Positions 1-6,276 of a DNA stretch of 11,174 bases are shown here, one piece after another; the stretch's first letter is position 1; the number at the start of each line of letters is the position of its first letter. The position numbers and the translations under genes were made by a program. Location of the stretch: positions 1 through 11,174 of the forward strand of contig JAHKXX010000340.1 in NCBI GenBank assembly GCA_020627425.1. The letters are read 5' to 3'. Below the pieces are notes generated by a model, which had not been told where the DNA came from, ran no database searches, and saw only the letters and a program-made list of their open reading frames with translations. Source of the DNA: a bacterium. GTDB lineage: Bacteria; Bacillota; Clostridia; Oscillospirales; Acutalibacteraceae.

Positions 1-15
1 AAAGGAGGAAACGGT

Positions 16-630
16 ATGGTAATAACTATAGCAAGGCAATTCGGCAGCGGCGGACGGGAAATAGGCAAACGGCTTGCAGATGAGCTTGGTATAAAGTTTT
101 ATGACAAAGAGCTGATAACCCTCGCCGCAAAGGAGAGCGGTATCAGCCCCGAGATATTCGAGAAGGTGGATGAAAAGGCTACCAACAGTCTTTTGTATTC
201 GCTGTCTATAGGCGCTGCGTCCGGCGTATCCGGAGCATATGGCATAAGCCCCCAGATACCTATGAACGACAGACTTTTCCTTTTGCAGCACGATATAATT
301 AAAAAGGTCTCGGCAAAGCCCTGTGTTATCGTCGGACGCTGTGCCGATTATGTGCTTAGTGACAGGGTGGACTGTATAAAGCTGTTTATCTATGCGGATA
401 TACAAAAGCGAATGAAATACGCAATAGACGTCTACAAGGTGCCGAAGGACAAGGCTGTAAATGTAATACAAAAAGTAGACAAAACAAGGTCGAACTATTA
501 TAATTATTATTCTACGGGAAAATGGGGCGACCCCATAAATTATAACCTTTGTATAAACAGCGGCGAGCTTGGTGTATCAAGATGCGTAGAGCTTATAGAA
601 TTTTACCTCAGACAGCGCGGTATGCTGTAA
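16..630 (+). CDS. Cytidylate kinase-like family protein
   Basis: This 204-aa protein resembles the cytidylate-kinase-like P-loop family (Cytidylate_kin2 type), which is related to Cmk but lacks its standard full-length architecture. It opens with the family signature ITIARQFGSGGREIGKRLA (residues 3-21), containing the nucleotide-binding loop at about G10-E15. FYDKELI follows at 28-34. IVGRCADYVL (105-114) matches the second conserved block, and the C-terminal stretch around DKTRSNYYNYYSTGKWGD (155-172) resembles the family's substrate/lid region. Length is typical. The ATG is chosen because AAAGGAGG lies at 1-8, 7 nt upstream. By homology a cytosolic nucleoside phosphate kinase is likely, but the substrate is not established for most members and CMP kinase activity is inference. 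The promoter lies outside the window. The 3' end overlaps the next gene by 49 nt, so the two are probably co-transcribed. Confidence 0.88.
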   Translation: MVITIARQFGSGGREIGKRLADELGIKFYDKELITLAAKESGISPEIFEKVDEKATNSLLYSLSIGAASGVSGAYGISPQIPMNDRLFLLQHDIIKKVSAKPCVIVGRCADYVLSDRVDCIKLFIYADIQKRMKYAIDVYKVPKDKAVNVIQKVDKTRSNYYNYYSTGKWGDPINYNLCINSGELGVSRCVELIEFYLRQRGML

Positions 631-1088
631 CGGGCTTTTGCCTTGCGGCTTTGGTGCTTTCTCTGTGCTGCTGCGCTCAGCAGGAGACGAGGGTCGTTTC
701 GGCAGACAGCGTGATTCTTTCACCCGATCAGCAGCAGGGTGTAAGAGACAGCGTAGAAAGTCTTGTTGAAGCGCTCAGTACCGGCGATCAGTTCGCGCTT
801 GAGGAATGTGCCGAGGACAGCCTTGATCTTTATTACGATCAGACGCTGTTTCAGAATATCACAACCCAGCTGACGGAATGTAAGCTTGACGGTATAGACT
901 TTGACTCTGTGTCCGAAAACAAGACCGGATATATGATAGACATAGCCTATACGCTCACATACAGCGGCTCTCACTATGACGAGGAAAGCGTTTGGTCAGA
1001 GCCGGGCAAGTACAGCTATACCAGGGTGTTTACCTTTGACCGCGACAGCCTGAAAATAAAAAATATTCAGCGCAGGACCGCAGGATAG
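582..1088 (+). CDS. Small secreted or lipoprotein-like protein of unknown function
   Basis: A 168-aa protein. The N-terminus is basic (MRRAYRILPQTARY), followed by a hydrophobic stretch at about residues 15-30 ending in LSLCCCAQQ. That looks like a signal peptide, possibly a lipoprotein one, although the three consecutive cysteines do not form a clean lipobox. The mature part is acidic and soluble: a predicted helix (PDQQQGVRDSVESLVEALSTGD) and then beta-rich sequence ending in a Tyr/Phe-rich strand (YSYTRVFTFDRDSLKIKNIQRR). This is loosely reminiscent of NTF2-like or DUF-type lipoproteins, but I do not recognise a family. The ATG at 582 is preferred over an in-frame TTG at 549 because it gives a compact signal peptide; neither has a convincing ribosome binding site. 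It overlaps the preceding gene by 49 nt in another frame, suggesting translational coupling. No clear terminator follows. Confidence 0.68.
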   Translation: MRRAYRILPQTARYAVTGFCLAALVLSLCCCAQQETRVVSADSVILSPDQQQGVRDSVESLVEALSTGDQFALEECAEDSLDLYYDQTLFQNITTQLTECKLDGIDFDSVSENKTGYMIDIAYTLTYSGSHYDEESVWSEPGKYSYTRVFTFDRDSLKIKNIQRRTAG

Positions 1089-1090
1089 CG

Positions 1091-1272
1091 CGGCGCAGTG
1101 CCTGTGCTGTCAACCGGAGAGCCGCCGGGGGCAATTCGCGGCAGCGTGACGCTGCACCCTGAACGCGCACTGTAGTTTGTGTTACCGCCTACTTTATTGA
1201 CACGCGGCGCAGTGCCTGCGCTGTCAAATCGCGCACTCTACTTAGTGTTAACGCCTACATTGTTGGCACGCG
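1091..1272 (+). repeat. Degenerate direct repeats in a non-coding gap
   Basis: Two repeat types alternate. Type A, 23 nt, containing GGCGCAGTGCCTG and GCTGTCAA, lies at 1091-1113 and 1205-1227 with one mismatch. Type B, 42 nt, starting GCGCACT and ending CACGCG, lies at 1165-1206 and 1231-1272 at roughly 80% identity with no gap. A small perfect hairpin (GCAGCG, TGA, CGCTGC) lies at 1141-1155. Type B carries GTTAACGCC or GTTACCGCC followed by ATTG, resembling the reverse complement of the inverted repeats at 2222-2241 and 2540-2559. No credible gene is seen in 1089-1472: the short open frames there run through repeats and lack ribosome binding sites. Confidence 0.6.
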
Positions 1273-1320
1273 TACAAGCTTGGTTTATTGTCCGTTTTTT
1301 CGCGGTGTTTAAAAATTATA

Positions 1321-1427
1321 AAAGTTTCGCCCGCCTTTTCAAAGGCGGCAGAGTCCAGAGACAGAGTCTCTGGTCGCGCTCCGCAGAGCGCGAAACTCTC
1401 TTTGCATGATCCCTCCGCAAGGGGTGA
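1321..1427 (+). repeat. Intergenic repeat, copy 1 (three hairpins closed by an outer stem)
   Basis: The element folds on paper as an outer stem AGTTTCGC (1323-1330) with GCGAAACT (1390-1397) enclosing three hairpins. Arm 1 is CCGCCTTT/AAAGGCGG (1331-1348), arm 2 CCAGAGAC/GTCTCTGG (1355-1373), arm 3 GCGCTC/GAGCGC (1376-1391, its last two bases competing with the outer stem). A conserved tail with CCCTCCGCAAGGGGTGAA (1411-1427 region) follows. A second copy in opposite orientation at 2359-2531 shares the outer stem, arm order and tail, which establishes it as a repeat family within the window. It contains no open frame of its own. Function is unknown: a mobile repeat, an RNA-level element or a transcript-end structure are all possible. 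Confidence 0.8.
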
Positions 1428-1472
1428 ACAGTCTTTTATGGCACAAGAATACTATGGAGGTATTGTTATTAT

Positions 1473-2147
1473 ATGAACGAGGATCTGAAAACAGAAAATC
1501 TGCTTGACCTTACAAAGACGATGGCAGCAAAAATATTTGAGGGTACAACTTACCCGTGGGAGGCTTTGCCGAAGATCTCGGAGTTTATTATGCAGCTCGG
1601 CCCGACGCTCAGCGAGGATGAGTTTGAAAAAACAGCAGACGATATATGGATAGCTAAAAGCGCCGATGTAGCTCCTACGGCATATCTGCACGGACCGCTT
1701 ATTATCTGTCCGAATGCACAGGTTCGCCACTGCGCCTTTATACGCGGCAGCGCCATAGTAGGAGCGGGCAGCGTTATAGGCAACTCGACTGAGCTTAAAA
1801 ACTGCATTATATTTCAGCAGGCACAGGTGCCTCACTACAATTATATAGGCGACTCCATACTCGGGTTTAAGGCACATCTGGGAGCCGGCGCCATAACGTC
1901 AAACCTGAAATCCGACAGAAGCCTTGTTACCATTCCCGTTCCCGATGGAAGAATAGACACCGAGCTGAAAAAATTCGGCGCGATAGTAGGCGACCATGCC
2001 GAGGTCGGGTGTAATTCCGTTCTGAATCCCGGTACGGTCATAGGCAGAGGCACTACGGTATATCCGCTGTCAATGGTAAGGGGAATAGTTCCCGAGAACA
2101 GTATCTATAAAAAGCAGGGAGAAATAGCCGTAAAAATAGAAAGATAG
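1473..2147 (+). CDS. Left-handed beta-helix protein, GlmU C-terminal-domain-like
   Basis: A 224-aa protein consisting of a helical N-terminus (about 1-55) and a left-handed parallel beta-helix (about 58-208) built of hexapeptide repeats such as IAKSAD, VAPTAY, AIVGAG and SVIGNS. The segment QVPHYNYIGDSILG with HLGAGAITSNLKS (118-147) closely matches the acetyltransferase half of GlmU, which transfers acetyl from acetyl-CoA to glucosamine-1-phosphate. The pyrophosphorylase half is absent; the protein is about half GlmU length. It may be a sugar-nucleotide-related acyltransferase, but the substrate cannot be read from sequence. The ATG has GGAGG at 1456-1460, a long 12-nt spacing. It is a single gene lying between two inverted copies of the intergenic repeat. 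No clear promoter was found. A hairpin at 2251-2270 may end the transcript. Confidence 0.82.
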   Translation: MNEDLKTENLLDLTKTMAAKIFEGTTYPWEALPKISEFIMQLGPTLSEDEFEKTADDIWIAKSADVAPTAYLHGPLIICPNAQVRHCAFIRGSAIVGAGSVIGNSTELKNCIIFQQAQVPHYNYIGDSILGFKAHLGAGAITSNLKSDRSLVTIPVPDGRIDTELKKFGAIVGDHAEVGCNSVLNPGTVIGRGTTVYPLSMVRGIVPENSIYKKQGEIAVKIER

Positions 2148-2250
2148 CTTTGGCACCGCCGCACAATGAGTGCCCCCGATCAAATAAAAAATACCGGCAC
2201 GCGTCCGCACCCGGGTATCCCGTCAATGGCGTTAACTTAAGATTTCAGGT

Positions 2251-2270
2251 TCGCTGCCTTACGGCAGCGA
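2251..2270 (+). terminator. Stem-loop, possible terminator of the beta-helix gene
   Basis: A perfect 8-bp stem TCGCTGCC/GGCAGCGA with loop TTAC, followed by GTCACATTTTATTATAG. The T-rich part starts several bases after the stem, so termination would be weak. It lies about 100 nt after the stop codon at 2147 and is the first strong hairpin downstream. Confidence 0.4.
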
Positions 2271-2329
2271 GTCACATTTTATTATAGCCGCTAAAAGGGG
2301 AAGGTCTCTTTCCCAGGGCTTCCCCTCTC

Positions 2330-2356
2330 AAAAAACAGTCCACCGGACTGTTTTTT
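2330..2356. terminator. Bidirectional terminator-like hairpin
   Basis: A perfect 12-bp inverted repeat AAAAAACAGTCC/GGACTGTTTTTT with loop ACC. The A-run on one side and T-run on the other give a terminator-like shape on both strands. It abuts the tail of repeat copy 2. A partial match (GAACAGTCTTTT, 1426-1437) lies at the same place beyond copy 1, so the hairpin may belong to the repeat family. Confidence 0.65.
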
Positions 2357-2358
2357 GA

Positions 2359-2531
2359 TTCACCCCTTGCGGAGGGATCAGGCAAAAAGAGTTTCGCGTT
2401 CTGCGGAGCGCGACCAGAGGCTCTGGGTCTCGCCTGCCGGTTCGGTCGGCGCTTCTGCCTTCGGCAGAGGTGCCCGCCGGACACCCGCGCCCTCTGGACT
2501 CCGCTGCCTTTGTAAAGGCGGGCGAAACTTT
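2359..2531 (-). repeat. Intergenic repeat, copy 2 (inverted, with enlarged central arm)
   Basis: Read on the minus strand this matches copy 1 at 1321-1427: the outer stem (2390-2397 with 2522-2529), arm 1, the start and end of arm 2, arm 3 and the tail with CCGCAAGGGGTGAA. The central arm keeps its base (CCAGAGG at 2414-2420, CCTCTGG at 2491-2497) but holds about 70 nt where copy 1 has a 3-nt loop. The extra sequence contains its own hairpins: GCCG/CGGC at 2436-2450 and TCTGCC/GGCAGA at 2454-2468. Arms 1 and 3 each carry a mismatch or bulge relative to copy 1. It is part of the gene-free gap 2148-2607. Confidence 0.78.
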
Positions 2532-2607
2532 TGTGTTTTCTTAAGTTGACGTCATTGGGTTTCACGTGCGGGCGCATAGCTTTTTGTGCGCGAAAGACAG
2601 GTGGATT

Positions 2608-3138
2608 ATGGAAGAGTGGGATCTCTATGATAAAAACAGAATAAAAACCGGCAGGACAATGCACAGGGGCGAGCGTGTGCCGGACGGGTGTTACCGTACT
2701 GTGGCACATCTGTGCATAATAAACAGTGAAAACAAAATGCTTATCCAGCGCAGGAACAAAACCAAAAGCTCTTATGCAGGGCTGTGGGATTTTTCCGTCG
2801 GAGGTCATATCATCTCCGGAGAAACGAGTGCCGAGGGAATAAGAAGAGAGCTTTTAGAGGAACTGGGGCTGGATATGGACTTTTCGTGTATACGTCCGGG
2901 ATTCACTGTGAATTTTGACACGGGCTTTGATGATGTTTATATTATCAGAAGGGATATAGATATAAACGAGCTTGTTCTACAGGAGAGCGAGGTCTGCGGC
3001 GCGGCATTTGCGGATATGGAGGAAATACTCGGTCTTATAGAACATGGCAGCTTTGTACCGTATAAGGACAGCATAGTCAGGCTTGTGTTACAGATGGCAG
3101 AGCTTGGCGGCATACATAAAATTTTAAAGGATGGTTGA
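2608..3138 (+). CDS. Nudix hydrolase
   Basis: A 176-aa protein with a perfect Nudix box, G-x5-E-x7-REU-xEE-xGU, running from G66 to L88 and containing RRELLEELGL. The N-terminus (EEWDLYDKNRIKTGRTMHRG) and LCIINSENKMLIQRRNKTKSSYAGLWDFSVGGH place it among Nudix proteins resembling isopentenyl-diphosphate isomerase, a branch with varied and often unassigned substrates. The box glutamates would bind Mg2+ for cleavage of a nucleoside- or other diphosphate bond; the true substrate is unknown. An upstream in-frame GTG (2566) is rejected because it starts at the edge of the repeat region. The ATG at 2608 has a purine-rich AGGTGG just upstream and begins where family similarity begins. The stop is 3 nt before the next gene, so the two form an operon. 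Confidence 0.9.
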   Translation: MEEWDLYDKNRIKTGRTMHRGERVPDGCYRTVAHLCIINSENKMLIQRRNKTKSSYAGLWDFSVGGHIISGETSAEGIRRELLEELGLDMDFSCIRPGFTVNFDTGFDDVYIIRRDIDINELVLQESEVCGAAFADMEEILGLIEHGSFVPYKDSIVRLVLQMAELGGIHKILKDG

Positions 3139-3141
3139 TAT

Positions 3142-4254
3142 ATGAGAGCACTTGCTCCGCACAGAACAGTACAAGGCACAGGCTTTAAGAAGATCATAAT
3201 AATCACTGCAATACTGCTTGTATTTGTTATTTTTATAATACCCTTCGGATCGTCGGCAATTATCTACGAAAACTCCTTTACCGGAAGATACGAGACTTAT
3301 AAGCCACTGTCATACTCTCTTTCGGATTTTGAGGGACTTCGGCGCACCCGCCACACCTTCACCTCCTCGGGAGGACAGACTCTTGTAGGATATTACTATA
3401 CCTACGGTGACAATGAAAAGGGGATAGTTGTTGTGTCTCACGGACTTGGCGGCGGCGGTCAGGAAAGAATTATGGACGTGTCAAACTACTTTGCAAAAAA
3501 CGGCTACGGAGTTTTTGCCTATGACGCCACGGCAAACGACGAGAGCGGCGGCGAAGGCATAGGAGGTCTCCCTCAGGGAATAGCCGATCTGAATGCGGCG
3601 CTCGACTATATAGAGGGCAGTGCCGATATACCAAAAAAGCCGATAGTCCTCTGGGGACACAGCTGGGGAGCCTACAGCGCGGACGCGGTACTAAAATATC
3701 ATCCCGAGGTAAAGGCTGTATGCTCTGTCGCGGGCTTTAACAGGTCTACCGACGTCATACGCTCCGAGGGCGCACAGTTCGTAGGAAATTTTGCGGATAT
3801 TATGATGCTCTATATAGATCTTTATGAGAAGATGAAATTTGGTGAGTATCACGACTGCACGGCGCTTGAGGGCTTTGAAAAAAGCAACGCCAGCGTTTTT
3901 GTGATACAGGGCGGCAACGATACCGTTATACCGCCATCCTACGGCTATGATATATGGAAACAGCGCTTCGACGGGGACAAGCGTTTTAAGTTCAAATTGA
4001 TCGAAAAAAGATCCCATGACAACGTTTATTACTCTCAGGAGGCTATAAACTATATCGACACCCTGAACAGTAATTTCGACAAGTGGGCAGAAGCGCTTGA
4101 CTACGACTATACAGCCGAGGAAAACTACAGCAGGTTTGTTTCGGATAAGGAAAAATACATAAACGAAAATCTTGACCGCGAAAGATGGTGCAATATGCTT
4201 GACACAAAGCTTTTTTCCGAAATAAAGGAATTTTTTGACGAGAGTATAGGCTGA
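3142..4254 (+). CDS. Membrane-anchored alpha/beta hydrolase
   Basis: A 370-aa protein with one N-terminal membrane segment (about residues 17-35, KIIIITAILLVFVIFIIPF) and an alpha/beta hydrolase domain probably exposed outside the cell. Catalytic features visible: oxyanion-side HGLGGGG (100-106), nucleophile elbow GHSWG with Ser174, acid Asp260 in GGNDTVIP, and His292 in RSHDN. The order and spacing fit serine esterases/lipases/peptidases of this fold. The substrate is unknown. A C-terminal extension of about 60 residues (YDYTAEENYSRF onward) is acidic and helical with no recognised domain. It starts 3 nt after the Nudix gene, with AAAGGATGG just upstream as ribosome binding site, so the two are co-transcribed. 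A joint function is not evident. No convincing terminator follows; only a weak AT-rich inverted repeat lies at 4265-4286. Confidence 0.9.
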   Translation: MRALAPHRTVQGTGFKKIIIITAILLVFVIFIIPFGSSAIIYENSFTGRYETYKPLSYSLSDFEGLRRTRHTFTSSGGQTLVGYYYTYGDNEKGIVVVSHGLGGGGQERIMDVSNYFAKNGYGVFAYDATANDESGGEGIGGLPQGIADLNAALDYIEGSADIPKKPIVLWGHSWGAYSADAVLKYHPEVKAVCSVAGFNRSTDVIRSEGAQFVGNFADIMMLYIDLYEKMKFGEYHDCTALEGFEKSNASVFVIQGGNDTVIPPSYGYDIWKQRFDGDKRFKFKLIEKRSHDNVYYSQEAINYIDTLNSNFDKWAEALDYDYTAEENYSRFVSDKEKYINENLDRERWCNMLDTKLFSEIKEFFDESIG

Positions 4255-4431
4255 CGATCCGGTAACAAATAATGTAATAAATTTGTAATCAAATAATTAA
4301 TGTTTTGCATAATTTAGTATCTTAAAGTCTGTTGGAAATCACCAATAAAATGACAAGCATTCCGTGAAAGAAAACTTTTCTGTCGAAAAAATCCGTCAAA
4401 ACGCACAAAAAAGCTATATCTCTGAGAAAAA

Positions 4432-4487
4432 GTAATACGGGAAATTATTACATTTCTCTTGATTTTTTAAATCTCAGGTTGTATAAT
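4432..4487 (+). promoter_or_regulatory. Promoter of the wall-anchored starch-binding-like protein gene
   Basis: A -35 box TTGATT (4459-4464) and consensus -10 TATAAT (4482-4487) are separated by exactly 17 nt; transcription should start near 4494. Just upstream of the -35 is an inverted repeat GTAATA/TATTAC (4432-4451, 8-nt spacer), a possible operator. The sequence around the -10, TTGTATAATC, is identical to that of the next gene's promoter. The rest of the 298-nt gap from 4255 is AT-rich and holds no gene. Confidence 0.8.
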
Positions 4488-4495
4488 CAAGGAAG

Positions 4496-4517
4496 ATAAA
4501 GCTAAAAGCAGCTTTAT
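4496..4517 (+). promoter_or_regulatory. 5'-terminal stem-loop in the leader
   Basis: A perfect 8-bp stem ATAAAGCT/AGCTTTAT with a 6-nt loop begins within a few nucleotides of the predicted transcript start. Hairpins at the extreme 5' end are known to protect mRNA from decay. A U-rich tract and TTTAGGAGGAA lie downstream, before the ATG at 4553. The role is inference. Confidence 0.5.
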
Positions 4518-4552
4518 ACATTATTTTAATTTTTTTTAGGAGGAAGATTACT

Positions 4553-6064
4553 ATGCAGACTAAAAAGCTTATCGGTATATCTCTCGCAGCAGCTCTTGTG
4601 GCTTCAACAGCAGCCATAAGCGTTAACGCTATAGTAGATGATGTATCCAAGATCAAGGATCATTCTGTTGGTATCGTTGGCTCTTTCAACGAGTGGGGTG
4701 CTAACGGAGACCTTCCCATGACCGATGCTGACGGCGACGGTATCTATGAGGGCACTATCACTATTGACGAGGCTACCGAGGATATGGTAGTTGCTGCTAC
4801 TAAGGACGATGGCACAGGCAAACAGGTAGACAGAGGTATGACAGGTATAACCTTCAAGGTTCGTCTTGACGCTGACTGGACAGACAGCTGGGGCGACTAT
4901 GAGCCGGCTTACGTTCGTACCGGCAACAGCCAGACAAACTGCTGTGTAGAGTGCGCAGTAGGTGACAAGGTAGTTATCAAAGTACAGCTTGATACAACAA
5001 AGAATGTTCAGCAAGCTATTGACGACGGTGAAGTTGATGCTGATGAGCCTGTTGATATTACTCTTATCCCTGTTACATACACCGCTACAATAAACGGTTC
5101 TGACGAGGAGTCTTCACAGGAGGAGTCTTCAAAGGAGGAGCAGTCTTCACAGGAGGAATCTTCAAAGGAGGAGCAGTCATCACAGGAGCAGTCATCACAG
5201 GAGCAGTCAAGTGAGCAGACAAGTCAGGCTTCCGAGGTTTCAACACTGCCCAAGGACGAAGACTACACAACAAAGGTAACAGACTACATCTACTTCAAGC
5301 TTTCTGACGAGCTTAAGAAGAATGCCGCAGATGCAGCAGCAGCTGACGGCAGATCGGGTTCTTGGGACGAAGTATATGTATACTTCTGGAACGATGGTTA
5401 TACAGATGTAAAGGATCTGACAGGTGCTTTCTATCCTGAGCAGACAAACTTCACAAATGATGAAGGCGAAGCAGTATTCGGTCAGGACTTCGGTCACTAT
5501 TGGCCCGGTATAAAGATGGATCAGATCCCCGGTACAGACGTATGGCAGGCAAAGATCCCCTTCGGCGCTACAATGATAATCTTCAACAGCGGCGTAAAGG
5601 ATGACGATGTTCATGCCGGTGTTGTAGCATTCCAGAACGATGATATGCACTTTGATCAGGTTGCAAACGCAGGTCAGATGTATGTTATAGATACTAATAC
5701 TGCTCCCAAGCACGCAAGAGGCATTGAGAAGACAAAGTATAAGTACAGCGCAGGCACATGGGAAGACTACAAGGGCGAGTATATTAGCGAGACCTTTAAG
5801 GCTGACCAGATAACAAGTGACGTTCCTTCGGGCGAAACAAGTGAAGCAAGCAAGGTAGATCCTGCAAACGATGACAATAAGGGCGGCACAAACGGCAACA
5901 CAACAAACGGCGGCACAACCGGCGGTTCAACTGTTGTTAACGGCAACGGTACAGTTACCACAGGCGACAGCACAACAACAATGGCTATCGCATTTGCAGC
6001 TATCGCAGTTGCAGCTCTCGGCGCAGCTCTTATAGCTTCAAAGAAGAGAAAGGTTCAGGAATAA
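4553..6064 (+). CDS. Secreted starch-binding-like protein with wall-sorting-like tail
   Basis: A 503-aa protein. In order: signal peptide (1-26, cut near VNA-IV); a beta-sandwich module (36-178) of the SusE/CBM48-like style with IVGSFNEWG and a DADGDG loop; a Ser/Glu/Gln linker (183-230); a CBM26-like module (244-408) with WDEVYVYFW, YWPGI, VWQAKIPFGA and IIFNSG; a Gly/Asn/Thr linker (440-466); then TVTTGD (467-472), a hydrophobic segment (477-496) and KKRK. The last part has the form of a sortase signal but with TVTTG instead of LPXTG. No catalytic domain is seen, so it probably binds starch-like glucan at the wall. The neighbour at 6340 is a paralogue. The layout recalls Sas20 of R. bromii (two starch-binding domains with a flexible linker), but that needs alignment. 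AGGAGG lies at 4538-4543. Module names are from motif reading, not a search. Confidence 0.85.
   Translation: MQTKKLIGISLAAALVASTAAISVNAIVDDVSKIKDHSVGIVGSFNEWGANGDLPMTDADGDGIYEGTITIDEATEDMVVAATKDDGTGKQVDRGMTGITFKVRLDADWTDSWGDYEPAYVRTGNSQTNCCVECAVGDKVVIKVQLDTTKNVQQAIDDGEVDADEPVDITLIPVTYTATINGSDEESSQEESSKEEQSSQEESSKEEQSSQEQSSQEQSSEQTSQASEVSTLPKDEDYTTKVTDYIYFKLSDELKKNAADAAAADGRSGSWDEVYVYFWNDGYTDVKDLTGAFYPEQTNFTNDEGEAVFGQDFGHYWPGIKMDQIPGTDVWQAKIPFGATMIIFNSGVKDDDVHAGVVAFQNDDMHFDQVANAGQMYVIDTNTAPKHARGIEKTKYKYSAGTWEDYKGEYISETFKADQITSDVPSGETSEASKVDPANDDNKGGTNGNTTNGGTTGGSTVVNGNGTVTTGDSTTTMAIAFAAIAVAALGAALIASKKRKVQE
5111..5176 (+). repeat. Tandem 33-nt repeat coding a Ser/Glu linker
   Basis: Two near-identical 33-nt units encode SSQEESSKEEQ twice (residues 187-208), followed by shorter SSQEQ units to about 5220. 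This is a flexible acidic linker between the two binding modules. Glutamate is nearly always GAG here, producing AAAGGAGG twice (5131-5138 and 5164-5171), i.e. strong Shine-Dalgarno-like strings inside the gene. Confidence 0.85.
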
Positions 6065-6095
6065 TATTTCCATAAAAGAACTTAAGTGAAGAATT

Positions 6096-6128
6096 ACGGC
6101 AGTCTCTTTTCGGGACTGCCGTTTTTTT
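6096..6128 (+). terminator. Rho-independent terminator
   Basis: Stem ACGGCAGTCTC/GGGACTGCCGT (one G-T pair) with loop TTTTC, followed directly by seven T. It lies about 30 nt after the stop at 6064 and ends the monocistronic transcript. Confidence 0.92.
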
Positions 6129-6247
6129 CTACAAAAATATACTCACAAAAAATATTGGAAAAATATACAGAGCGCGAAAAATACTGCTTTTTCTATACAT
6201 AAAGCATTTTTGATAGGTAAAAAAAACAAAAAAATATCTACTTGCTA

Positions 6248-6276
6248 TTGCTTTTTGATAAAAATAGTTGTATAAT
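6248..6276 (+). promoter_or_regulatory. Promoter of the dockerin-bearing starch-binding-like protein gene
   Basis: A -35 box TTGCTT (6248-6253) and -10 TATAAT (6271-6276) with 17-nt spacing. The predicted start is near 6283. A short stem-loop AAGGT/ACCTT (6288-6304) lies just after it, and TTTAGGAGGAA precedes the ATG at 6340, as in the upstream paralogue. The remaining sequence from the terminator to here is AT-rich and empty. Confidence 0.78.

Larger units (their letters stand above)
2222..2559. mobile_element. Possible non-coding MITE-like element bounded by imperfect inverted repeats
   Basis: The left end GTCAATGGCGTTAACTTAAG (2222-2241) matches the reverse complement of 2540-2559 at 16 of 20 positions, with AACTTAAG perfect at the inner edge. 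Between them lie a hairpin (2251-2270), the bidirectional hairpin at 2330-2356 and the inverted copy of the intergenic repeat. There is no transposase and no credible gene inside. About 338 bp, GC-rich hairpins and terminal inverted repeats fit a miniature inverted-repeat element. I did not identify a clear target-site duplication, so mobility is inference. Confidence 0.4.

Noticed and set aside
1091..1272. Direct repeats as a CRISPR array
   Set aside because: Only two copies of each unit, imperfect, with irregular spacing, and no cas genes.
1323..1397. Cloverleaf fold as a tRNA gene
   Set aside because: No T-arm GTTCRA motif, no anticodon arm of the right size, and the stem lengths do not fit a tRNA.
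1179..1476. Two short open frames on the + strand
   Set aside because: They translate the direct repeats and cloverleaf repeat; no ribosome binding site and no protein-like pattern.
2546..2574. TTGACG in the right inverted repeat as an outward promoter for the Nudix gene
   Set aside because: No acceptable -10 box at 16-18 nt; CATAGC is about 22 nt away.
2272..2808. 178-codon open frame on the minus strand
   Set aside because: It runs through the repeat copy 2 and the start of the Nudix gene, lacks a recognisable domain, and its composition follows the GC-rich repeat.
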